The notes under the pieces: generated by a model | What the model saw: the letters and a program-made list of their open reading frames with translations, nothing else | Told to the model about the DNA's origin: nothing | Database searches by the model: none | In this document: positions 35,099 to 43,703 of the stretch, piece after piece | How the letters are laid out: the number at the start of each line of letters is the position of its first letter | How positions within the stretch are numbered: position 1 is the first letter of the stretch | Program-made: the position numbers and the translations under genes | NCBI RefSeq assembly: GCF_012272825.1 | Contig: NZ_JAAWWS010000131.1 | Coordinates: 1-64,000, forward strand | Direction of reading: 5' to 3' | DNA from: Wenzhouxiangella sp. XN79A | Lineage (GTDB): Bacteria > Pseudomonadota > Gammaproteobacteria > Xanthomonadales > Wenzhouxiangellaceae | Length of the DNA stretch: 64,000 nucleotides

Positions 35099-37738
35099 TC
35101 AGAACGTATACGCGGCACGTACTCCGAAGGTCCGCGGCGACGGCAGGTAGTACTGCGCGCTGTCCGGCAGCACGAAGGTCGGCCCCTGGATCGAGAAGTT
35201 CCTCAGGTCGCCGCCGGTGTTGAAGCCGTCGCGGATCGTATCGTCGTCGAACAGGTTATCAACATAGGCGACCACCTGCCAGTTCCGCCCGTTCAGGCCC
35301 ACCCGCAGGTCGGTCAGCCAGTAGCTGTCGAACTGCAGCAGGTTGTTCGGGTTGGAGAAGCGCTCGCCGCGGTAGCTGGCCTGCAGGTCGACGAACCAGT
35401 CGAAGTCGGCCGTTACCGCCGAGCTGTAGCGCGCGTTGCCGACGAAGGAATGCTTCGGCACCCGCTCCAGCTCGTTGCCGGAGAAATCGACCCGGCAGGT
35501 GGTCTGGTCGGCCGTGGTGGTGACCAGCTCGCAGCCGCCGGAATAGGCGATCACCCCGGGACTGCGGGTCAGCTGGGTGAAGTCCTTGTACTCCGACTCG
35601 AGGTACGTGTAGCCGGCCTGCAGGCGCAGGGCGTCGATCGGGAACCAGGTCACGTCGATCTCGGCGCCGTAGATCTCGGCGTCGGCGTTGCGGATGCGCG
35701 ACTGCAGGAAGCCGGCGTCGTCGACGATCTGGCTGGTCACCTGCTTGTCGGTGAAATCCTGGTAGAACAGCGCGTAGTTCACGCGCATGCGCCGGTCGAG
35801 AAAGTCCATCTTCGAGCCGACTTCGTAGACCACGACCTTCTCCTGTTCGAAGCGCAGCTGCTCGGGGAAGAACGTGCCGCCGCCGCCGTTGACCGAGCCG
35901 ATGCCGGCCGGCTTGATGCCCTGGGCGATCGAGGCGTAGCCCATCATCCGGTCGCTGGCCAGGAACTGGACGCCGATCTTCGGCGTGAAGTAGCTGTCGC
36001 TTTCCGAGGCCGTCACCAGCCCGGCCGGCGCCGGGAAGCCGGCACCGCCGAGGAACGGCAGCGGCGAGACGATCGAGTTGTCCAGGTCCGGGCCGCCGGC
36101 GGTCAGGTCCTCGTCCACGTACCGGCCTTCGAAGGTGGCGTTCCACTGGTCGGTGATGTTCCAGGTGATCGTGCCGTAGGCCGACAGGTGCTCGATGTCG
36201 CGGGTCCAGAGGTCCGGGTTGCGCGGCAGCGTGGTGCCGATCGGCGCGACGATGGTGCTGCACGGCGTGGCGCCCTCGGCCGGGACGAACGGCGGGGCGT
36301 AGGTCAGGCAGGTCACGCCGCCGTTGAGCACGTGGCGCTGCTCTTCCCAGTATTCGGCGCCGACGGTCCAGGTGAAGGCCCCGCCGGTGCCGGACTGCAG
36401 GCGGAATTCCTGACTGAACAGCTCGACGTCGTTGTCGATCCAGATCTCGCCGAAGGCCGGCAGCTCGCGGGCGTCGCCGTAGTTGTTGAAGTCCTGCTGC
36501 TGCAGGCTGTCGGCGCGGGCCACGTGGGTCAGCGAGACGAAGCGCGACGGGGCGATGCCCTGCCCGCTGCCGAACTCGCGGGTGATGTCGAGCGTGCCGC
36601 GGAAGACGTCCTTCTCGGCGCCGGCGTAGTCCTGGCCGGGCGTGCGCGGATCGGGGCTGTTGCCGATCTGCGACTCGTCCCAGTTCGATGGCGGCATGCC
36701 GCGGATGCCGCGGATCTCGGTCACGCCCGGAAACACCACCGGGCCGAGCGCCGCGGTCGGCATCGGGAACACGGCGTTCGGTTCGGGATGGATCTGCGGC
36801 GCGATGCCCAGCTCCGAGTCCTCCAGCGACAGGCGGGCGCGGATGTCCCAGCCGGGGCCCGGCGTCCAGCGCAGCGTGCTGGCCAGGCTGGTGCCGCTGC
36901 GGCCGCCGAGGTCGTCGCCGGTGAACGGGCTCTCGTAGAAACCGTCGTGGTTCCAGTTCGCCACGCTGACGCCCGCGCTCAGCGTGTCCGGAATGATCGG
37001 TCCGGAGAAGCGGCCGCGGAACATCCGCTGGCCGTACTGGCCCAGGTCCGTTTCGATGGCGCCCCGGAACTCGTTGTCCGGCGCGCGGGTGGTGTAGCTG
37101 ATCGCGCCGGCGAAGGCCGAGCGACCGTACAGCGCGTTCTGCGGGCCCTTGATGATCTCGACGCGCTCGATGTCGAACAGCTGCGGGTCGATCAGCAGCG
37201 AGCCGCCGGAGGTGATCATTGCCTCGGTCGTGATATCGACGCCGTCGAGCAGGATCGCCATGCTCGGGCGGCCGCGCGTCGGCGTGATGCCGCGAACGGT
37301 GAGCTTGAGGTCCTGCGGCAGCGAGCCCTGCTCGAGGAAGACGCTGGGATCCTGGCGGGTGACGTCATCGAGGTCGTAGATGCCCCGCTCGAACAACGCG
37401 GCGGAGTCCAGCACATTCAACGCGACCGGAACCCGCTGGGACGGCTCGTCGCGCTTTCGCGTGAACACGATCACATCGTCGAGCGCGACGGCGGACTCGG
37501 ATCGTTCGCTGGATTCGGTGCCGGAGGGGTCCGACGGCGGGCCCAACTGGTTGGCGTGGGCCGGAAGAGAAGCGGAAATCGCGAGGGCGAGACAGGACAG
37601 GAGAAGCTTGGGGTTGGTGGCTGTTGCTGTTGCTGTTGCTGTTGGTTTGGCTCTTGCTCTTGCTCTTGCTCTTGATGTTGCGGCTGGCGTTGTCGTTTTT
37701 TCTTGTCGTGGATTCTGCGAGGCGTTTTGTCGTTGCAT
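35099..37738 (-). CDS. TonB-dependent receptor with repeat-encoded signal n-region
   Basis: An 879-residue outer-membrane receptor. The plug is at ~95-220 (VIVFTRKRDEPSQRVPVALN, VRGITPTRGRPSMAILLDGV, RVEIIKGPQNALYGRSAFAG); the barrel ends in the usual aromatic strand TFGVRAAYTF. The barrel text (KVVVYEVGSKMDFLDRRMRV, INYALFYQDFTDKQV-like) is typical of receptors for organic nutrients. The N-terminus is odd: ~42 residues precede the hydrophobic core LLLSCLALAISASLPAHA and include (Arg-Ala)4 and (Thr-Ala)4 runs encoded by hexanucleotide repeats. No start codon lies closer to the core, so ATG 37738 is used; its Shine-Dalgarno sequence is weak. The open frame extends upstream without homology. 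An eight-helix membrane protein follows. Confidence 0.92.
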   Translation of the reverse strand: MQRQNASQNPRQEKTTTPAATSRARARARAKPTATATATATNPKLLLSCLALAISASLPAHANQLGPPSDPSGTESSERSESAVALDDVIVFTRKRDEPSQRVPVALNVLDSAALFERGIYDLDDVTRQDPSVFLEQGSLPQDLKLTVRGITPTRGRPSMAILLDGVDITTEAMITSGGSLLIDPQLFDIERVEIIKGPQNALYGRSAFAGAISYTTRAPDNEFRGAIETDLGQYGQRMFRGRFSGPIIPDTLSAGVSVANWNHDGFYESPFTGDDLGGRSGTSLASTLRWTPGPGWDIRARLSLEDSELGIAPQIHPEPNAVFPMPTAALGPVVFPGVTEIRGIRGMPPSNWDESQIGNSPDPRTPGQDYAGAEKDVFRGTLDITREFGSGQGIAPSRFVSLTHVARADSLQQQDFNNYGDARELPAFGEIWIDNDVELFSQEFRLQSGTGGAFTWTVGAEYWEEQRHVLNGGVTCLTYAPPFVPAEGATPCSTIVAPIGTTLPRNPDLWTRDIEHLSAYGTITWNITDQWNATFEGRYVDEDLTAGGPDLDNSIVSPLPFLGGAGFPAPAGLVTASESDSYFTPKIGVQFLASDRMMGYASIAQGIKPAGIGSVNGGGGTFFPEQLRFEQEKVVVYEVGSKMDFLDRRMRVNYALFYQDFTDKQVTSQIVDDAGFLQSRIRNADAEIYGAEIDVTWFPIDALRLQAGYTYLESEYKDFTQLTRSPGVIAYSGGCELVTTTADQTTCRVDFSGNELERVPKHSFVGNARYSSAVTADFDWFVDLQASYRGERFSNPNNLLQFDSYWLTDLRVGLNGRNWQVVAYVDNLFDDDTIRDGFNTGGDLRNFSIQGPTFVLPDSAQYYLPSPRTFGVRAAYTF
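37621..37674. repeat. Hexanucleotide tandem repeats in the TonB receptor signal peptide
   Basis: Plus strand: (CTGTTG)x4 at 37621-37644, a GTTTGG spacer, then (CTCTTG)x4 at 37651-37674. On the coding strand they give (Thr-Ala) and (Arg-Ala) runs. Unit loss or gain by slippage would keep the frame but change the length and charge of the signal peptide n-region. Confidence 0.95.
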
Positions 37739-38219
37739 CTGGTCTACCCGTTCAAACGTTATCGTTGTATGCCCGCCGGGTCCGGTCGAGCGTTCGTCCC
37801 GATCCGGCGACGCATCGGGCCGATCGAGCGCGTGAACGATGTAACGACAACTGTGAATTTCCAGTGAACACTTCTGGAGAGGGCGCGCCAGTTGTTCGAT
37901 TCGATCTATCGAATGTACGAACATACGCCACAAGCGCCTCGCGCAGGCTCGATGGACACCTTCACCGACGCGCTCACGGGCCCCCCGGAACGGGCACCGT
38001 TCTTGCGCTGACCGAATTCGGACACCACGTAGAGGCTCGGAAGCGGGCGATGGGTAGTTGCCGAACAGAACCTCGAACGCTCGGTTAACGAAGACAGGTC
38101 CGAGCCTGGACTTCCGACTCGCCTCGCCACCCTGCCCGCGCTCGAGGCCCATCGGCACCGCCTTCGAGCCGGCCGAACGGGTATCGTAGGCAGCACACCC
38201 GCCCGACCGAAGTGCCGCC
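37739..38219. other. Divergent region between TonB receptor and alpha/beta hydrolase
   Basis: 481 bp holding the promoters of both neighbours. A perfect palindrome at 37899-37914 is listed separately. I found no sigma70 pair of good quality, no riboswitch and no convincing small gene; open frames here have no Shine-Dalgarno sequence or recognisable protein. Confidence 0.4.
37894..37922. promoter_or_regulatory. Palindromic operator candidate upstream of the TonB receptor
   Basis: ATTCGAT-CT-ATCGAAT (37899-37914) is a perfect inverted repeat with 7-bp arms, flanked by GTTCG on the left and CGAAC on the right (37918-37922). It lies ~160 bp upstream of the receptor ATG, in a position suited to a dimeric regulator. 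The regulator is unknown. Confidence 0.4.
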
Positions 38220-39032
38220 ATGCCCCGCCGGACCCTGAACGATGCCCAGCTCAATGTCGTTGCATCCGGCAGCGGCCCGGACACGCTGGTCCTGCTCCAC
38301 GGCCTGCTGTTCTCGCACCGGATGTTCGATGCCCAGGTCGAGGCGCTGAAGAGCCGCTTCCGCTGCGTTCGCATGGATTTCCGCGGTCAGGGCGACAGCG
38401 AAGTCACCGACACCGGATACGACCTCGACACGCTGGCCGACGACGTGATCGCGCTGATCGAATCGATCGAGGCGCATCGGGTCCACCTGCTCGGCTTCTC
38501 GATGGGCGGCATGGTGGCCCAGCGCGTCGCACTGAAACGGCCCGAGCTGCTCGACAGCCTGGTGCTGATGAATACCTCGGCGGAACCGGAGAAGTGGTCC
38601 AAGCGGCCGCGCTTCGCGCTGCTCAATCTCGCCGCCAGGTTGCTGGGGCTGGCCAGGGTCGCGCCGAGAATCCTGCCGCTGCTGTTTTCCGACCGCTTCA
38701 TCGACGACCCCGCCTGTGCGAGCGAGCGCGAACGCTGGCTGGCCATGGTCACGGCCAATGACCGGATCGGCGCAACGCGCGCGGTGCGCGGCGTGGTCTC
38801 GCGGAAGTCCATTCTCGACCGCATCGACCAGATCCGCCTGCCGACGCTGATCCTCACCGCCGACCACGACCGCGCGACGTCACCGCAGAAGGCAGACAAC
38901 ATGCACGCGCGGATTCCCGATTCGACGCTGGTGACGATCGGGGATGCCGGGCATATGACCCCGGCCGAGAAACCGGCCGAGGTCAACCGGGCGCTGTTGG
39001 ACTTCTACGATCCATCCGCCGCGACGGACTGA
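38220..39032 (+). CDS. Alpha/beta hydrolase
   Basis: A 270-residue alpha/beta-fold hydrolase. The nucleophile elbow is GFSMGG (Ser ~97), the oxyanion region LLHGLLFSHRMFD, with RMDFRGQGDS, the acid segment LILTADHDRATSP and catalytic His in DAGHMTP. It is close to the 3-oxoadipate enol-lactonase/esterase type, but the substrate is not readable. It has no signal peptide. It ends convergently with the next hydrolase, the coding ends overlapping by 28 bp (39005-39032). Confidence 0.9.
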   Translation: MPRRTLNDAQLNVVASGSGPDTLVLLHGLLFSHRMFDAQVEALKSRFRCVRMDFRGQGDSEVTDTGYDLDTLADDVIALIESIEAHRVHLLGFSMGGMVAQRVALKRPELLDSLVLMNTSAEPEKWSKRPRFALLNLAARLLGLARVAPRILPLLFSDRFIDDPACASERERWLAMVTANDRIGATRAVRGVVSRKSILDRIDQIRLPTLILTADHDRATSPQKADNMHARIPDSTLVTIGDAGHMTPAEKPAEVNRALLDFYDPSAATD

Positions 39033-39895
39033 ATGAAGCGGCGGTAGGCCGACGCGACCGCATCCGGCGCCTCGACCTGCGGATAGTGGCCGACGTCGGC
39101 CAGTTCTTCGATGAAGCCGTCGTTGCCGACCACTTCGCGATAGCGATCGACCAGGTGCCGGCCTGACACCGGGTCCAGCACCCCGTTCACCAGCCCGATC
39201 GGGACCTTCGCGGCCTGCAGTGCGCCGGTCCAGCGGGCGCGGTTCTGCCTGCGTTCCCGCATGTAGCCGAGCAGCGCCGGGACGACGCGCCGGCCGTCGT
39301 TGGCGTCGATCAGGGCCCAGAAGGCGTCGAGCTCGGCCTCCGACGGCTGCGACTGCGGCCCGAACACCGCCGAGAACGATTTCGCGAAGCGCTTGCGCGA
39401 CATGGTCCGGGCCAGCAGCGGACCGAGCGGGCCGCACAGCAGTCTCTGGATCAGCCGCGGTCGATGCGACTCGGGGAACAGGCCGCCGTTGAGGAAGCAC
39501 ACCGACAGCAGGCCCCAGGCGCCGGTGCCCTGGTTGCGGCGGGCAAGCAGCTCCTGTGCAACGGTATCGCCGTAGTCGTGCGCCAGCACGTGGAAGTGCA
39601 CGACGCCGAGACGCTCGAGCAGGTCTTCGAGGCGATCGGCCTGGTCGGCGATCGAATAGTCGTGGCCGGCCGGCTTGGCGCTGAAGCCGAAGCCGAGCAG
39701 GTCCGGGGCGATCAAGCGATGGTCGGCGACCAGGTCGCGCCAGAGCCACGACCAGTCCCACGAGGCGGTCGGAAAACCGTGCAGCAGCAGCACCGGCACC
39801 CCTTCGCCGTGGTCACGGAAGAACAGTGCGTGACCGAGAATCGGCTCGACGCGCCCGGCGTCGCGCCAGGTCTGTAGTGGTATCGGGATATCCAA
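39005..39895 (-). CDS. Alpha/beta hydrolase, haloalkane dehalogenase/epoxide hydrolase-like
   Basis: A 296-residue alpha/beta hydrolase with an aspartate in place of the serine nucleophile: HVLAHDYGDTVAQ (HDYGD elbow), as in haloalkane dehalogenases and epoxide hydrolases. The oxyanion segment is LLLHGFPTASWDWSWLW and the catalytic His is in DVGHYPQVEAP. The start is taken as TTG 39895 because GGAGGG lies 7 nt upstream; the ATG at 39943 has no ribosome site. The substrate is unknown. It overlaps the convergent hydrolase by 28 bp at the 3' ends. Confidence 0.85.
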   Translation of the reverse strand: MDIPIPLQTWRDAGRVEPILGHALFFRDHGEGVPVLLLHGFPTASWDWSWLWRDLVADHRLIAPDLLGFGFSAKPAGHDYSIADQADRLEDLLERLGVVHFHVLAHDYGDTVAQELLARRNQGTGAWGLLSVCFLNGGLFPESHRPRLIQRLLCGPLGPLLARTMSRKRFAKSFSAVFGPQSQPSEAELDAFWALIDANDGRRVVPALLGYMRERRQNRARWTGALQAAKVPIGLVNGVLDPVSGRHLVDRYREVVGNDGFIEELADVGHYPQVEAPDAVASAYRRFIQSVAADGS

Positions 39896-40127
39896 GCTGC
39901 GCCCTCCAGCACATCGTTCAGGCAAGCAGGTAGAGGATGCCATGCGCGGGGCTGGTGTGGGTTGCGTCGAAGGGCCGGCAGGCCGGAGTCGGATGGCTGC
40001 GCTTCCGGTGGCGGCATTTCGGTGCGGTTCCCGATTGGTGAGGCAGGACGGATCGTCGCGCGGAGCGCGGTCGAGCGTCCGACTCGGACCATCCTGGGCC
40101 CGTCGCTCACCGACCAGTGGAACCCGC

Positions 40128-40757
40128 ATGATGCCAGCCATCGAATCGATCATCGAAGTCACCGCGCCGGTGCGTGCCGGGTCGCGCCGGCATCGGGCCC
40201 GGCGCTGGGTCGCCGGCCTGCTCGCGCTCGGGATGCTCGGGGCCGTCGCGCCGGTCCTGGCCGAGGACCCCGGCTATCGCCTGGTGCCCGACCGCGTTCC
40301 GGACATCCCCCACGGCAAGGCCTCGATCATCCGGGGCGACGCCGGACCCGAAGGCGATCGGATGTACATCGAACACCTGAGCATGCTGCAGCCGGTCTCG
40401 GTGGTGCTGATGGCGCGCGAATTGTCGCGCCCGCTGAACCTGAACCTGTCGAAGTACCGCTACGACGAATCCGACCGAGCCGGCGACACCGGGCGGGACG
40501 GCGCGGTCGCGTTTCATTTCCGGACCCAGGGCGAGCTCAAGATCCACGTCTCGCCGGCCCGACCCGAGGCCGGACCGGCGCCCTACTACCTGGTTGCCTG
40601 GGTGGGCGACGAGTACGACCCGGAGCTGGCCCCACCGGTGGTGCTGGCCGGACAGGCCGGTGGTCACGGTCTGCCCTGGCGGTGGCTGTTGCCGGGCGGC
40701 GCGGTGCTGGCCGTGCTGGCCTTCACGTTCCTGGCCGGAAGGAGATCGATGCGATGA
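40128..40757 (+). CDS. Exported membrane-anchored protein, first gene of an envelope operon
   Basis: A 209-residue protein with an N-terminal signal (basic stretch, then VAGLLALGMLGAVAPVLAED), a probably beta-rich extracytoplasmic domain (~50-175; SVVLMARELSRPLNLNLSKY, VAFHFRTQGELKIHVSPA) and a C-terminal membrane helix (WLLPGGAVLAVLAFTFLAG) ending in RRSMR. I recognise no family. ATG 40128 is chosen as the first start close to the signal. Its stop overlaps the next ATG (40754), so three genes are coupled. Confidence 0.7.
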   Translation: MMPAIESIIEVTAPVRAGSRRHRARRWVAGLLALGMLGAVAPVLAEDPGYRLVPDRVPDIPHGKASIIRGDAGPEGDRMYIEHLSMLQPVSVVLMARELSRPLNLNLSKYRYDESDRAGDTGRDGAVAFHFRTQGELKIHVSPARPEAGPAPYYLVAWVGDEYDPELAPPVVLAGQAGGHGLPWRWLLPGGAVLAVLAFTFLAGRRSMR

Positions 40758-41527
40758 ACGCTGCGCGAACAACGGCGGCGGTCGCGATCCGCCTGCAACG
40801 CCAGACCGCGATCACCCTCGGGCTCGCTGTCCTTGTGCTGATCAGCGCACTCGGCGCCGACGGCGCCCGGGCCGTCGAGCCGCTGGGCAGCCTGGGCGCA
40901 ATGCGAGCGCTGCCCGAGCTCGAGGCGCGGGAGCAGGAACGCAGCGCCGAGCGCCGGCAGATCGATGCCGCCCGCCGCGGCGGCCTGGACCGCGGGCTGA
41001 GCATGCTCGGGCAGGGAATGAGCCGGTTCAACAGCTTCCGCGAATTCGCCGACTCGTCGCAGGCGCTCGATCCCGGCGATCTGGAGTTCGACCCGGACTA
41101 CGAACCACCGGGCGCCCCCAGTCTGCCGGTGCACTGCGACGTGTCCGGCGGCGACCGCTGCCGCCAGTGCTACGACAGCGCCTATCGGAAGATCAATTTC
41201 GTGCGCCACTACCTGGAAAAACTGCGCGGCATCTACGGCGCGACCAGGACCTACAGCGAACGGGCGATCGCCTTCGGTGATTCCATGTCCGGCCTGCACG
41301 GCGGCTTCGGACTGGCCTGGCCGCCGGAGCGCAAGGGCATCCAGGACGCCATGAAGAGTCTCGACCGGACCTACGACGAGAAATACCGGGACTACATGCG
41401 CGAACTGCTCGAGGGTCTGCAGGAGCTCGCCCAGTGCGAAAAGCAGTACTTCGGCGAGGACGACTGGTACAGCCGGTTCGGCTTCATCTACTACACCTAC
41501 ATGCAGGACCGGTACCGGCGCTCATGA
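40754..41527 (+). CDS. Exported helical protein with CxxC, unknown
   Basis: A 257-residue protein. The N-terminus (~1-42) is a long signal or anchor with core ITLGLAVLVLISALGADGA. The rest is mainly helical and charged. It has clustered cysteines (HCDVSGGDRCRQCYDS near 130-145, QCEKQY near 230) suggesting disulphides or a metal site, and aromatic-rich ends (WYSRFGFIYYTYMQDRY). No family is recognised. It is linked by ATGA overlaps to both neighbours, so it probably works with the PD40-OmpA protein in the envelope. Confidence 0.7.
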   Translation: MNAARTTAAVAIRLQRQTAITLGLAVLVLISALGADGARAVEPLGSLGAMRALPELEAREQERSAERRQIDAARRGGLDRGLSMLGQGMSRFNSFREFADSSQALDPGDLEFDPDYEPPGAPSLPVHCDVSGGDRCRQCYDSAYRKINFVRHYLEKLRGIYGATRTYSERAIAFGDSMSGLHGGFGLAWPPERKGIQDAMKSLDRTYDEKYRDYMRELLEGLQELAQCEKQYFGEDDWYSRFGFIYYTYMQDRYRRS

Positions 41528-43419
41528 TCCGCACCCACTCACCACGCCCCCCCGCCGCCCGGATGGTCGCGCTTGCCGTGCTGTTCGCGGCCGCCGCCAC
41601 CACGGCGGCGGCCGACATCGAAAAGCGCCGGCTGGGTCCGAATGTCAACACGCCCTACGCCGAACTGCTGCCCATCGCCTCGGCCGACGGCAACACCCTG
41701 TACCTGACCCGGGCCGGTTATCCCGACCCCGGATTCCGCCGCCTGATCGAGCAGCAGTACGACGAGCACGTAAGCGACTGCCGGCAGCTCGGCCCCGCCA
41801 TGGCGACGCTGGCCGAGCGCGAGGGACACACGTTCAGCCCCGAGGAACAGGCCCTGATCGACCGCCTGTCCGGCGACTGCGACCGCATGGCGCGCATCCG
41901 CGACGAGGAACTGGCGCGCTTCGACCGCGGCCAGCATCCGCAGCAGGTCTACGTGACCCAGCGCCGGCCGGACGGCTCGTGGGGACCGACTCGCCGCCTG
42001 CCCGCGCCGCTGAACGACCCCACGCCGTCGAACCTCGGCAACGTGGCGATCAGCTCGGCCGCGCCCGACCGCAACACGCTGCTGGTCATCGGTGCCCTGA
42101 TGTTCGGCGAGCAGCGCACCGACGGCTGCGTCGACTTCGCCGCGGTGATCGGCATGGGCGACCGGCACTGCCTGTCGATCGCCATCGCGCGGCGCGACGG
42201 CGAGAGCTGGACCCGCTCCGACCGCCTGCGGACCGAGCCCTTCGACCCGCCGCTGTCGGTCAACGGCGCGGCCCTGGCGCCGGACGGCCGGACCGTGGTA
42301 TTCACCGGCAGGACGCCCGGCCGACACATCGACAACCATTCGTCGCTGTACCTGACCCGCTGGAACGAAGACACCGGACTGTGGTCCGCGCCACGCCGAC
42401 TGGACGCGCTCAACGGCCCGTTCGAGAACGTTTCACCGTTCATCGGCCCGGACGGCGTTTCGCTGTACTTCGCCAGCAGCCGCCCCGGCGGCCAGGGCGG
42501 GCTGGACATCTGGGTTTCGCGGCGCAGCGACGAGCGCTGGCTGGACTGGAGCGCGCCGGTCAACCTCGGGCCGTCGATCAACACTCCGCAGAACGACTCC
42601 AGCCTGTCGGTGGATGCCAGCGGCGGCTTTGCGTTCATGGCCTCCGGCGAAGGCGCGCAGCAGGACATCTACGAGTTCGGCCTGCCGCCGGACCTTCGCC
42701 CCGCGCCGACGGCCGTGGTCGGCGGCCAGGTCCTGCGAGGTGGCGCACTGCTCTTCAACGACGAGAACGCCGGCGGCGAGATCGTCGATTTCGAGCTCGG
42801 CCGAGGGCGCTTCGCAGGCGCCGGAGACGGCGCGGCCGACGGCATGGACGAGCAGACCGTGGTGTTCATGCGGCTGGCCGACGGCCGGGTGGCCGGCAGC
42901 GCCGGCATCGACCCGGCCAGCGGCGCCTACTCCACCTCGCTGCCGGTGAACGCGAGCTATGCGGTCTACGTCAACGCACGCGGCTTCGCCGGCATCGGCG
43001 AAGTCGTCGATCTGTCCGGCACCCGTCCCGGCGCGCGCATCGAACAGGATCTGACGGTGCAACCCCTGGCACCCGGCGAGGTGATTCGACTGAACAACGT
43101 GTTCTTCGAAACCGACAGCGCCGAACTGCTGGAGGAATCGCGCGCGGAACTGGATCGGCTGGTCCTGTTGCTGGAGCGCCATCCGACCCTGCGGATCGAG
43201 ATCGCCGGCCACACCGATTCGCGCTCCTCGGACGACTACAACCTGCGTCTGTCCGACGACCGAGCCGGCGCGGTGCGCGGCTACCTCGAAGACGCCGATA
43301 TCGAACCGGCGCGGCTGCAGTCGCGCGGGTACGGCGAAGGCCTGCCGATCGCCGACAACGACACCGAGGAAGGCCGGGCACTGAACCGACGCGTCGAGTT
43401 CCGGATACTGGCCCACTAG
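41524..43419 (+). CDS. PD40 beta-propeller and OmpA-C domain envelope protein
   Basis: A 631-residue exported protein. The signal peptide is ~1-35. PD40/WD40-like propeller blades cover ~40-390 (SADGNTLYLTRAG, APDGRTVVFTGRTPG, GPDGVSLYFASSRPGGQGG). A carboxypeptidase-regulatory-like beta domain follows (~400-510). The C-terminal ~120 residues form an OmpA domain binding peptidoglycan (NNVFFETDSAELLEESRAEL, IAGHTDSRSSDDYNLRLSDD, NRRVEFRI). This architecture anchors outer-membrane complexes to the cell wall, and in gliding bacteria such proteins serve secretion or motility machines. Its two upstream partners are unknown. An ATGA overlap links it to the gene before. Confidence 0.88.
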   Translation: MIRTHSPRPPAARMVALAVLFAAAATTAAADIEKRRLGPNVNTPYAELLPIASADGNTLYLTRAGYPDPGFRRLIEQQYDEHVSDCRQLGPAMATLAEREGHTFSPEEQALIDRLSGDCDRMARIRDEELARFDRGQHPQQVYVTQRRPDGSWGPTRRLPAPLNDPTPSNLGNVAISSAAPDRNTLLVIGALMFGEQRTDGCVDFAAVIGMGDRHCLSIAIARRDGESWTRSDRLRTEPFDPPLSVNGAALAPDGRTVVFTGRTPGRHIDNHSSLYLTRWNEDTGLWSAPRRLDALNGPFENVSPFIGPDGVSLYFASSRPGGQGGLDIWVSRRSDERWLDWSAPVNLGPSINTPQNDSSLSVDASGGFAFMASGEGAQQDIYEFGLPPDLRPAPTAVVGGQVLRGGALLFNDENAGGEIVDFELGRGRFAGAGDGAADGMDEQTVVFMRLADGRVAGSAGIDPASGAYSTSLPVNASYAVYVNARGFAGIGEVVDLSGTRPGARIEQDLTVQPLAPGEVIRLNNVFFETDSAELLEESRAELDRLVLLLERHPTLRIEIAGHTDSRSSDDYNLRLSDDRAGAVRGYLEDADIEPARLQSRGYGEGLPIADNDTEEGRALNRRVEFRILAH

Positions 43420-43428
43420 CGTACCCAC

Positions 43429-43564
43429 CACTCATTGTGTGACGTATCGCGTGCGCCTGAATCGACAGGGCAAGGCGCGGCCCGCAGTGAATGGCCCGCC
43501 CTTGTCAAGGCACGCAAGGCCGCAATGTCGGTTCAGGCGCGCGCGATACGTTACACAATGAGTG
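43429..43564. repeat. 136-bp inverted-repeat element
   Basis: The left arm begins CACTCATTGTGTGACGTATC and the right arm, reversed, begins CACTCATTGTGTAACGTATC; together the arms match over ~39 bp with three mismatches. Inside, CAAGGCGCGGCC and GGCCCGCCCTTG form a second, imperfect pair. It lies between the OmpA-domain gene and lemA, 10 bp past the stop. It could be a MITE-like insertion or a large hairpin that ends transcription. Confidence 0.85.
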
Positions 43565-43703
43565 GCGGGGTGCACCAGCCTCGGAGCCGCCGGAACGAAG
43601 CGCCCCTGCGCTCTGCCCTGCTGCCTCCGCTTTGCGACCCGCCGCCTTCGCGGCCCCCGGAATGCTGCAGAATGGCAGGCCGAACACAGGAACACGCGCC
43701 ACG

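Noticed and set aside
39896-39943. ATG 39943 as the start of the minus-strand hydrolase
   Set aside because: No ribosome site precedes it, while TTG 39895 has GGAGGG at the right distance and fits family length.
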